Assembly: GCF_002443255.2 (NCBI RefSeq)
Contig: NW_019211454.1
Coordinates: 8,392,248 to 8,456,247, forward strand
DNA length: 64,000 bases
DNA from: Varroa destructor
Lineage: Eukaryota; Arthropoda; Arachnida; Mesostigmata; Varroidae
Reading direction: 5' to 3'
Part shown: positions 10,501 to 20,565 of the stretch, piece by piece
How positions within the stretch are numbered: the stretch's first letter is position 1
Layout: each line of letters starts with the position of its first letter
Notes under the pieces: model-generated
Database searches by the model: none
Seen by the model: the letters and a program-made list of their open reading frames with translations, nothing else
Told to the model about the DNA's origin: nothing
Made by a program: the position numbers and the translations under genes

Positions 10501-13049
10501 AACTCAAGCACGATCCATTCGAGACATAGCTATCTCACGTGATATGGGTGTGACCATAAGGTTAGTGGTTAAGTTTATCTACTGGTGACCGGTTGTTTGT
10601 TGCAGTTTTTTAGAGCTATTTATGAAAAATTCATTCCTGCTTGCGAAAAGCAGAACTTATTGTTCAGTTTTTGCTGGCCTTTCATGTGGGGACCTGCGTA
10701 GGCGAGTCGTCCATGATGCCAATTGAAGCCTTGTGACGAGCTGAGTCAGCACGTCCTTATACCCAGAGACGAGTTTTCATGGCGAAGGAGGATGGAATAC
10801 GATGAATATACCTGTAACCTTAATTTTTACTAATGTTAATTTTTTTCTAGCAACATTTAAAGAGAACGCGAGCACCAGCATTGCCACATACGCCGATGTC
10901 ATAAAAGTGCAATTTGCAAAGTACCCAGGGAAATCAGGGTGCGACTACAACTATAGTTCCTAACTTAAATAAGAGAAAGTGTTGTTTCTACACAAACGAT
11001 GCTTCAGCCGAACCAATGTACGACATCCAATGTACAAAGTGAGTTGATTTTTTTCTCTCCGAATATCCGTGCCATTTTTAGTTTTGAATTTTCTGGGCCT
11101 TTTTGGGACCTTTTTCACAGATACCTCCAATAAGTTGTAGCGAACAGACTATATGCAAATTTTTTTGCCTGATAAAATGGCGGCTGAGGGTTTACAGGGT
11201 AGTCTATATCATTCTTGTTATTAATTCAAGCCTTGCAACGTATAATTGATCTTTTAGCTATGATCGAGTCTTCGCCGTGAAACAACCGAAAAGGACAAAC
11301 CTAACGTTAGCTTCTTAGGCTTATTTTAGCTCATCCCCTTATTATCCTATTTTTAATTAAAAATTCTATGAAAAACAACTAGTTCTGAAGCGCTAATATA
11401 GCACATAAAGATAAAGAAAACTAGTTTTAACTATATAAAGCACTTTCCCCGGGAAACGTTTCTTTCTCGAGCGTCCAAAGTGCCCCACAACTTTAGGCTA
11501 TGGAATATCATAGGACCCTGCTTAAACTACGGAGGTTGTGAGGCGCGCTTGGCTTCCTTTCTAGCCACACAACGTCCAAATAGACATTATTGCTTTATAT
11601 ATACATCATTGGTACACTTTCCATTAGACTTCCTCATTATAAACATGCTTTTTTATGTAAAAAAGGATCTCCAAAGGAATATTTTTCCCGAATACCAAAA
11701 TCCGAACGCGCGGCTTGCAAACCGGCTTATTATACCAGCCTCACTATCCCTTGTCTATTATTGAAACAGCTCTCTTAGTCTTCAATGATGCTAAATTGTC
11801 GGATCGTGTTCTACAGGATGTAGTCGACCTCCCTGGGTTCAAGCACGTCAATGCTAGAACGATTGCCGCCAAAAAGTGTAAACATGATCAGTTACATCCG
11901 TGCCATTAAAATATTACCGTTCCCTCTCAAATTTTGGTTATATACTAAGGAACTGACTGTTACTTAGGCTTATACACAAATCTGAGCATGCAATTACCTT
12001 ACGAAACAATTGTATGAATTACTGGGTGCAAATAATTTGTTGTGAAAGGAAAAATACCAACACTTGTAGGCAAACGACCTGAACGTATTGGTATTTTTTC
12101 TATTCTATCGTATTTTCACTCGGCCTGATACGGTACACGTGTGAATGTTTGACACGCACAAACTGCTTAATTAAGAAGACATTTTCATTTGGAAAAAGAA
12201 CCAATTCGACCTGAATTGCTTCATAGAAGCGGGAAAGGGTGTATGGTATCATTTTTTCATATCAACGTGATGGCTGCGTAAGGCATCGACCGGCCTGTTT
12301 ATAAATTAAGGCAAAACTAATATCCAGATATTTGAATCTAGATTATGCTAGTTCACTTCGAATTCGATTACGTAATACTATACAAATTATAAATAACTAA
12401 AAACTAGCGGGTCGTAATCCCTGAATGTGTTTGGGGAAGCTGGCATTCAATAAAATATCAGGTAACGTCTCTTAACAGTGAAGACGTTGCAGAACTTCTA
12501 AGAATGACAGATTAGCTGATTAAAATATCTATAGGGCGTAATTTATTTGGTGGCGCGACATTCGAAAAAGGAAACACGCGTGATTTGATTATTGTCCGGA
12601 TAAACACGGACTGTAGATTTATTATGATGTCAGTAATCAGCGATTCGTCCACGTTTAAAGCCGGTATTGTCCCTTTATCCAATAGTATCGATTTGCGGGG
12701 CTTGAATTAGTAACCCATGTCTTTTCCAGTCAGAGGCTCAGCTGGCCAAGCTGCTACTCAGCGTTGTTCGACAGAGATCTCTGTTAAAATGTGCTTAGTA
12801 AATTCCGCCTCATCCTTGACTCAGCGTGATACTATAATCGCATATGCAATAAATAGAATTGTGTCACCTCTCTACGATTAGAGCGTAATTAAATATTTAT
12901 TAACATAGAGTTGTTTCGAAACTGCAAAATTAAAAAAGGTAATATTAAAAAAAATGTTCGCTTTCCCTTTCACGAAAGCTACGAACATGCTCTTCCTTCC
13001 GTGAAAACACGGCTGACACGTCAGATGTTTACGACTTAAAAACCTAACT
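7531..13049. other. Gene-poor region, nothing coding recognised
   Basis: About 5.5 kb of AT-rich sequence. Chance-length ORFs occur, the longest 94 codons at 11480-11764, without motifs or splice context. The only structured element I see is the inverted-repeat element at 8296-8547. Confidence 0.6.
8296..8547. mobile_element. Possible MITE with 15-bp terminal inverted repeats
   Basis: TTTAATATTACCCTA at 8296-8310 is exactly inverted as TAGGGTAATATTAAA at 8533-8547, bounding a 252-bp segment. Just inside the left end the motif ATTACCCTAATA recurs and forms its own hairpin with TATTAGGGT (about 8328-8356). There is no obvious target-site duplication and no transposase. Size and ends fit a miniature inverted-repeat transposable element, but the AT-rich arms could be coincidental. 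Confidence 0.35.
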
Positions 13050-13108
13050 CATCAACATTTGTATGGTAAGCACTGTGACACACAGTGCTTACCATACAAA
13101 TGTTGATG
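13050..13108. repeat. Perfect 28-bp inverted repeat with 3-nt loop
   Basis: The arms at 13050-13077 (starting CATCAACATTTGTATGG) and 13081-13108 are exact reverse complements separated by ACA. It lies about 126 nt beyond the stop codon of the minus-strand secreted-precursor gene, so it may sit in that gene's 3' UTR. The loop is too short for a typical microRNA precursor. Confidence 0.95.
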
Positions 13109-13233
13109 TTACAGTAAGCACAGGTGAGTACAAGCGAATAAGTTTATGCATAAAAATGGTAAAAAGAAAAAGTCATACCTTATTGGCATGTAAAAGAACG
13201 CTACACATTGCCTTAAGATTGGTCGAAATTTTC

Positions 13234-13463
13234 CTAATTCTTGCCGGGGCTAAACGTGTGCCTGGTAAGGCCGATGAAATCTGTTTTGTCTATAGGTCCG
13301 TCGTCGACCCCCTTGAGCTTTTGAGTCTTGCGGTTAATTTGCTTCATACGAGGAGGCACCGACGGCACGTCGTCCGAGCGACCCTGGTGGTCTGAAAAAC
13401 CCAAAAAATCTCGTCGTTCAAGACTGTCCCGAGGATGATGGCGGATCCGCTTGAAACCATCGC
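13234..13463 (-). CDS. Secreted prohormone-like precursor, terminal exon
   Basis: On the minus strand a strong acceptor (TTCTTTTTGTAG|GC) precedes a frame that stops at TAG 13236-13234. The exon starts with two bases completing a split codon, which is the phase left by the exon at 20202-20565; joining them gives a Gly codon and a 197-residue protein. This exon supplies residues 122-197. It contains two dibasic sites: GFKR (K126-R127) and LERR (R138-R139). The second is followed at once by DFLGFSDHQ and then GR, the usual form of an amidation and cleavage signal. A related motif, DFIGL, occurs near the C-terminus after a Lys. The rest is basic and hydrophilic, with no cysteine. I do not recognise the family; the prohormone reading is inference. 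Confidence 0.55.
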
Positions 13464-14431
13464 CTACAAAAAGAAGTAAGCGAGCAGAGTTGTCGTACTT
13501 GTTAGACTTGTTATAGCTAGTTAGATAAAGACGCTTCGATACAACAAACAGCAAGCATCCCTGCGAAATTTCAGCTGGTTCGAGTTGTACATATGCCAGT
13601 TTAACGAGTAGCTCCTGACATTAGTAATTTCTCCCCATGAGGAGTGTCGTACGTTTTGGGTTGAGTTGGGATATATACGTCGAACGTTGTCTAAAACGCT
13701 GTCTTGTGAAATACATTTACGACACGTGCACATTTGCCAATTTGCCGCTTTCTGGCATGTACCATTAATATTTTGCTAATATTTTAATATTTTTACCATT
13801 TTTTTTTTCATTTATTCATACCATTAATATTTTTCGGACACACGATACAATTTTGATGACACACAACAACAACAAGGCCAACAAATACCCCGTCATTAAA
13901 ATTTGAACGCGCAGTATTTTAATTTTGTTTTTTTCTAAGACGTTTGAGTCTTTCATTGAATAAAGAATTTTCATGCTCAACTTAACATGTAAATGCCGAC
14001 GCCTCCCCCACAGGTAGACTGTGGACGACTCGCCCTCTACCTCGGCACCCCATTGCAACCATGGCCATTATTCAATCCATCTCCGAAATAATGAAAATTC
14101 AAAGGTCTCACTTGTATTAAAGGAGAATTTACGAAATATATTTGATTCGACCAACATATAAATGCTATTCCCATATACTAAATAAGAACCTTGACTCATC
14201 AGCCACCAACCCCAATGCTGGTATAGTTTTGTCTATGCTCTAAAAATAGATCAGTGTAGGGGTAACTGAGCTAACTCATTTGCTCACTTGTTGTTTACTC
14301 TGTGCAAACAATTTTGCCGACTCAGTTAAGCTCATCTTCGTGATCGATACGTGGGCATGTTTGCAGATAACACCCCGTACTAGCTAATATAAGTAAATGG
14401 ATTTTATCCACAACGAATTACTTATTCTCGC

Positions 14432-14456
<25 letters not shown>
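14432..14456. repeat. (AT)n microsatellite
   Basis: Uninterrupted AT dinucleotides inside the intron of the secreted-precursor gene. Confidence 0.9.
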
Positions 14457-14462
<6 letters not shown>

Positions 14463-15367
14463 AGAACTTTATTAAAACGCCGGAGTCACTGCCAGCTACT
14501 GCATCAAACGTTAACAGGAACACTAATTACCTTGGAGTCCGGCGATTTTTTCGATAGGCCCAACATACAGTAGAAAATGGTTTGCTTTTATACCAGCCAG
14601 TACGTATATTTACATATATACATACACAGAAATAGATAACGAAATCGTAGAGAAAAGCACTGCCCGCACGAGGGCATGAGACGAGAATCTAGCACTGACA
14701 TTTGCCAGCGACAATGTAAACTCAGTCGAAAATTAGCATGTTTATGTGCCGAATCAACGAGTGCTACCAAACAAATGGAGCAAAATGGCCCATGGCAAAG
14801 GAAGACGGCTCAAAGTGGCGCTGTTGAAGTCACTTTTCGCCAGCTACAACTAACAGCTACTTCTATCGGTTCTAGAAAAGCAAAGAGAGAAGAAGAACGC
14901 TGTTAGTGTACTTCAACGTAAATCTAAACGCAATTTCGACCTACAATAAACGTCGCGCCTTCAAGCAATAATAAGGCAATTAGTTAAAGTCTAGCGTATG
15001 CGTCAATGTGACCATTAATTGAATCTAATTTTTGTTATTCACTTTACATTGATTAAAAAAAATTTCCAGAGAGGTCAACAACATAACACGGTAAATCAGG
15101 ACCACTATAGGCAGTCTGCGTCACCCCAGTTACACGGGTCTTGTAGTGTTCGTAAAACTAATTTGAAATTAAAGGGTAACAAGCGGCATGAGTTTGTATC
15201 GTCACGTTTGTGGAAACCTGGTTCTCTGCGGAGACTATGGTAAGGCTCAGGCACGGCAAAACAAGAGTGGACATGTCGGTCTACTTGGTTCGCCCCTTTC
15301 CACTCGTTGTGTCTCATCGTACCCAGGCAAGAAAAACCCCATTAATATCGGCTCTCAGCCCTTGTTC

Positions 15368-16334
15368 TCAATCTCCAAAACTCGTCTCGAAGGCTCTCGT
15401 TGCTGGGAGTTCAAAGTGACGATATAGGTTTTTGGACAGCAATTGTAATTCGGCTAGAAGGCATGCGAAGCAATCTTGGGTCATTATGTGTAGTCCCAAT
15501 GCTCGTTTGAAAAAGGAGGCTTCGAAACGGTTGAATTGTTCGAAGCCCTTTATTGTAGAATTACCCCAGATGACGCATGTACCATACGTTACGATCGAGA
15601 TCGAACAAACTCGACAGAAACGAGGCATAAGCGATGAATCAATTTGACCACCCATATGGCCAACAGTACTTTTCGGTAACATGCGCAGTGAGACTTTTTC
15701 CGTCCACGGAGAAGGGCAACTTAAATACGGAAACAGGGTTACATAGGCAAAACGCGGCTTGACAAAATTCAAGGTGTTGATGGCCGCTGTTCTATTTGTC
15801 CTTCGGACTTCATCGCCTTTGTCGTGCTCAGGTTACACTTGATCCCAGCGCTGTGAATGCCGACTAGAGCGGGGTAAGGGCTTGTTCCACTTGCAACCCA
15901 TTCGACCCATATATATCAGTAAGTCATCCGCATACAAAATTATCCGCCTGATGTTCTTCAGCAACATCGAAAAAGAATAAGGGTAGTAATTAATAAGCGT
16001 TTTATGGTGATGATGATGATGATGGTGATAATAATAATAATAAGGAAGTGTCCAAATTATCCCCCCTCCGGTTGAAAATGAAATTAGTTTGGCTACTCCA
16101 TTATCGATGGTTATTCACTTCTATAGAATCGCCGAGACAATCTACCTATCCAGAAGTCTACACTTTTCGACCATCGTTAGCATAACCTTGTGTATAGGCG
16201 CCGAGTCCAAGGCAATCTTGAAATCGACAAACACTACATCTAAAATTGTGCGGCATGAAAAGTGATCTTCTGACGTCAGCCATCAGGGACCTACATGCCG
16301 TCTATCTAGAGCGTTCTTGCCGGAACCCTTACTG
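15368..16334 (-). mobile_element. Decayed non-LTR retrotransposon (LINE) reverse transcriptase fragment
   Basis: Read right to left on the minus strand, the RT motifs appear in the correct order but in different frames with stops between them. The finger motif resembling QxGFRQERS lies at about 16334-16305. It is followed by TILDVVFVDFK and IALDSAP (palm motif A, about 16240-16195), then an NGV...GGG stretch matching the motif B region. The catalytic YADD in ILYADDLLIY is at 15934-15923, followed by GIKCNLSTTKAMK. A 134-codon open stretch at 15772-15368 has the FEASFFKRALGL type of C-terminal region. Between motif B and YADD the sequence is replaced by (ATG/ATA)n simple repeat at about 16003-16042. 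The motif set resembles Jockey/CR1/R1-type elements; the clade is uncertain. It cannot be active. Confidence 0.8.
16003..16042. repeat. (GAT)n/(AAT)n simple repeat inside the LINE fragment
   Basis: Runs of GAT and then AAT trinucleotides (plus strand) lie between RT motif B and the YADD box of the LINE remnant, where 10-20 conserved residues are normally found. Confidence 0.85.
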
Positions 16335-17761
16335 CTTTGCTGGGCTCACCTATACGCTTTCTAAGCAGCTGTTTAGTCCTTTAATCAGCCAACCGGAAAG
16401 CAGCTTGAAACAAACGTTCTTCTTGGCTATTCCCCAGCATGACGAGCACACGGTTAGATTAGGTTTTTCTTTTAGGAATCGCTAAAGTAGCATCTCTCGA
16501 CTGGGCTGCGAAAGCACCAGCGTATAAACATCTATAATATTAGTATTGTTCAGGACGGCGCCAGAACGACGGCTTATTTGAAATATACGTTGCAGATTTC
16601 ATCTGTATCAGCGGTTTTTTTTTGTTGTGTAAGCTCCCAAGACCTTGCATGAGCTCCCGCACTGTGAGGTCTGGTTAAAGGGTATCGTGTATTTAAATCC
16701 CTCTTCCCACGCTGCGAGGAAAAAGGGAACCACACGCGGTGTCATATCTCTTGGCGTCGAAAAGCGATTCGTAAGGACCCGAGAGCTGATTAGGCAAGCC
16801 GCTAGCGAATGCATCGGCAATCAAATGGGTCTCCAGCTTTCAAGGTATTTTTGTTTTTGTAACACATACGTTTTTCGACAGAACGCCTTAAAGAGGGAGA
16901 ATAAGATATAAAACTGGGACTGGGTTTCGGTCATAAGTTTTAATGCCATCTAGACCTTCCGAACAAAGTATAGTTAAACCATGGGCTGTGCTTCTGGGCG
17001 TACGATGATGTTATACTGTAGACTGAAGAATCTGAATCAGCTGCTACACTTAAATCTATATACATATATTATATACATGTTCAGCACTTCAGGTACAGGG
17101 AGAAATTGGTCAACGTGTTTCCTGGCGGCACGTTTCCTATCCTTAGATATGCAATTTAGACAGTAAGGTTCTCTGTATGTGAGCACTACTGCGTGCATCC
17201 TCTGACAGTAAATGATTCCCACTCTGAACTTTCATCCTATCCCTGTCTCAAATATACCGATAACCGAACTTCTCGCATGTCGTAGGGAAGTCGATTTCGA
17301 GATAGGAGTAACTATCTAGAAGCTGTGGTCTCCGCGCATGTAGTGGGTCTCGAGTTCGGTTATTTCAGGTAGGGGGTTTGGGGTAACTGGCCATGAACGG
17401 AACGAGAAGATAGCCGTTCCAGTATACTGACAAATTTCTCCATCACTACATACATTAATGTCGAATCAGCGGACTATACCTATGCTATTGCGAGACTTAG
17501 TCACTGGCCACGCAAGGCAATGACGTTATTTTCTACTAGGCATAAAGCGAGGTCGCGTACCTTACGGTTCTGGAAAACGGAGATGCCTCCAAAAGGGCGG
17601 CCTGGTGCGTCGTCCTTCATTGCAAAGTAGTGCATAGAATATATATGGGGTAAGTTAAAGGGGCTAGTTGTCCAAGTCTGTCTTGGCATGAAAATGACTA
17701 TATTGTTTAGGGGTTTCGGGGAGAGGAGTGTTCCATCTCACAGTTCCACTGTGCAATTTTT

Positions 17762-17946
17762 AGCGTCTCCTCCTAGGCCTGGTCCCGCTGCTAACTCGGT
17801 GATCGATTTCGCGAAAGTCTGCCAGTCGCCAATACCGCCACAATTTCCTTCACAGAGTCCTCGACCACTGAGGCTGGCGGAGCCCGTTGAGCGTAGTCCA
17901 ATCGTTCGACTTGCTACTGCCTTACTCAACGAAGCTTTATTAACGG
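17762..17946 (+). CDS. Possible exon on the strand opposite the host gene
   Basis: A distinctly GC-rich block lies between a plausible plus-strand acceptor (GTGCAATTTTTAG|CG at 17761/17762) and a donor (ACG|GTAACT at 17946/17947). The plus frame is open throughout and encodes a Pro/Ser-rich then amphipathic peptide (SPPRPGPAANSVIDF and later RLATALLNEALLTV). The open frame extends from 17688 to 18038. The minus strand is also open over part of the block, so strand is uncertain. No partner exons were found and the sequence is not recognised. Confidence 0.3.
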
Positions 17947-18178
17947 TAACTTCGTTCTGCAGTCCTTTTGAAGCAGATTCACTTGTTCGAACGTTCAGCT
18001 CTGAGAGTTCAGTTGAGCTGGGTGGGTTTGCTGTTTAAGCCTCTTTGGGTTGTTGTGGTCGATAACCCTTGGGGGAATTTTTCTGGGTTCCTCCTTCTTT
18101 TGGTTGTAAGGATTCTCACGTTCAAGAAAGGCTTAATCCTCCTAGCAATGTTGTAGGCAGTCTTCCCCACCACTTCAC

Positions 18179-18283
18179 CTCTATATTTGCACCACTCATT
18201 TTCGACATCCGGGCTCTGTGAGATGAAGGACATGAGCGCCAAAAATTTGGCATCTTCTTGACTAGCTTTTTCACAGTCATTAA
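18179..18283 (-). CDS. Possible in-phase cassette exon of the secreted-precursor gene
   Basis: The minus-strand frame is open from about 18330 to 18009. Within it, ATACCAG|TT at 18283 is a usable acceptor and AGAG|GTGAAG at 18179 a weak donor. The 105-bp segment between them starts and ends in phase 1, matching both flanking exons (20202-20565 and 13234-13463). It would add 35 residues with two cysteines (VNDCEKASQED ... ENEWCKYRG) without disturbing the frame. The alternative is a longer exon ending at the TGA/TAA near 18009, or chance. Confidence 0.25.
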
Positions 18284-20201
18284 CTGGTATGAATTTATGC
18301 GAGGGAAATGCTCCGTGTGTTAGACTACTATATGTAGGGTCAAATTGATGGCTATGGGACTAAGTTAAGGGTAACGTCTAATGGCTGAACTAAGCATACA
18401 AAGAGAGTCAAATCTCATTTGCCATATATTGCATATATGCGCAAGATACATATACTTGCCCACTGTATGTAACACAAACGCAAAATGAAGACCCTTGGCC
18501 TATCAAAAAGCTTTTGCCCTTCCTCTACAGTCAGACATATTTCAGATTCAGTCAGGAGAAGTATTTCATATGGAAGAAGGACAGAATGTATTTGATTGAG
18601 GGATTAAAACAATTGAATTTGGATGTAAGTTTAAAGAGAATTGTATTTTTCTTTAATTAAAAGTTATGGCAAACGTTGCGATAGTTTTCGATGGGCGTAT
18701 ATCTTGGAACAGTGCAGCAGTTAAAGGTACAGTGCTTGAATAAGTTAGAATTGATTGTCTGCTCTCTAAAATGTTCGAGACAAATGTACCATTTACCACC
18801 TATTACCCATACCATGTGATTCCATTAGCCACACGTCCACTAAAAGTCCTTATTTACGTCAGATTTAGTCGGAGTTTCAATCCATATTGGACATGTTCTT
18901 CGGAGCACGTGGTAACTAACCCCAGTCGAAAATTCGTTCGGTCGAAAAAGGCCATAACAGTTTCTTGCTGATTCCTTTGCTTGTTTAATGGAGCCGAAAA
19001 GTACTTATATATCGTGATCGTTTGATTCTACTGGTATTTTATGCCACTGCATTCTGTACCATCATTTTGTCCTTAAATCTATACGAATTACGGGTTCAAC
19101 GTCAAATATCTCTGTATCGTAGAGCGACAAGTTCAAGTTTTTTTGTTCAAAATTTTCAAACCACTATTGCTCCGGTAGTTATCTTAACTTGAAAAAAATG
19201 TTTCACGCTTTTCCCTACGAATCTTTCGTGGTAGTGCGCAAATAGTAGTACAAATTGGAAGAGTCTGGTTAATGCAATCCACCATCGAGGCGATCGTCAT
19301 CGGCTGCGGCGTTTCGAGACCGATGGCACGCTAGCAGGCGAAGTGTACAAGCCGATAGATTTGTTTTTTCCTTGAGAAAAATCGTTTGTTCCTAACAATT
19401 TGAAAGAACAAATTTTCGCAAGACGTCTGGCCGTCAGCCAGCTCACTGCTGACATCAGCCAAATAGGTACCGGAATCGCCGACAGCGGATTTAGCCTAAC
19501 CTATAAATGAACCGGTATGATACTTTCTGGTGCTAAGCGGATTTGCAAACTAAATAGAACCGTTCAACAGAGCTCTGTTCTAATTTCACATCCTACTACA
19601 TTTACTGTAACTTAATTGGCATCCTTGTTAGAATAGAGATTTGGCGACCTTCATTCGTCGATGATTTTTATGCCGTCTGTAGAACTTCAAAAACTCGGTG
19701 GAGAAGTTTTTCAAAATTTCAAGTAATTTGTCGTTCCGAGCTACCAGCGGCAATCACTTCCGCTTTATTGTCGCAAATCAAGGATTTTCATGTCAAAAGG
19801 AACGCAAATAGGCCTGGTCATTTTTTTTGACGTTTTAGAGGATACCGAAGCAATCTGTTAACTGATTCAGCGACTCGAGAGAAAACAATTGTTTAGCTAG
19901 TTAGTGAAAGGAAGCCCCACTTTAGCCCTACTTTAGCCAAATATAGCCCATATTCGTGAGCTAATGTGTCGGAATTTTACAAGTTAGTCTATTCAAAAAA
20001 ATGTCTAAGTGCAAAGTTTCGAATAGAAGAAACATCGCGTGGAATATAAGTATTTCACGGTGCATTAGCAGTCTCTAATATAGTGTCTATTTTAGACAGC
20101 ACAGCCAAAACATGGTTCATACGTTTTTCCATAGCAAAAAAAACGTTCTAGAATAATAAGCAACAGGACGAGAACTCTGGCAATTTTAAAAGTTAACTTA
20201 C

Positions 20202-20565
20202 CGTAGTCTTCAGCGAATCGAGTGGGCGAGGGCCCGGCGATATCACCGTATTCCTCATCGTTGAAGAGTCGCGCACCTCGCGAACCCGATGGCTCAAATC
20301 TCTCTACTACGTCAACGAGCGGATCTTCAGGCGCTGAAGCCAAACCGAATCGAACATCACTATCGGCATTGATGCGGCCGCCGAGTATTTCAGGTAGACG
20401 AAAAACATTTCCGAGCGTTTGAATGATCGCAGATGTGCTAAGGTTCGGCCTATCATCGTGGAACCGTGGAGCGGCTTCGATTACGCTGCTAAGGCTCAGT
20501 AACCCCGCGCTCGTCAGCAATGTCACCGACAGACTCATAGGCCATTGACTACTGACGGCCATCAT
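20202..20565 (-). CDS. Secreted prohormone-like precursor, first coding exon
   Basis: The frame starts with ATG ATG at 20565. I choose the first ATG because an N-terminal hydrophobic stretch (LSVTLLTSAGLLSLSSV) follows and ends in EAA|P, a good signal-peptidase site near residue 32. The mature part is acidic and hydrophilic and lacks cysteine. It includes RPNLSTSAIIQTLGNVF, VRFGLASAPEDP and ARLFNDEEYGDIAG. Codon 122 is split by a consensus donor, TACG|GTAAGT, at 20202/20201. The unspliced frame would run on only to 20092. The exon is GC-richer than its surroundings. The product is expected in the secretory pathway. No known neuropeptide family is recognised; a secreted matrix or venom-type protein is an alternative. 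Confidence 0.65.

Larger units (their letters stand above)
13464..20201 (-). other. Intron of the secreted-precursor gene (6.7 kb)
   Basis: Bounded by GTAAGT at 20201-20196 and TTTTTGTAG at the 13464 end, both read on the minus strand. It carries a decayed LINE reverse transcriptase in the same orientation, an (AT)n tract, and two exon-like islands (17762-17946 plus, 18179-18283 minus). The rest is AT-rich with no recognised feature. Confidence 0.5.
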
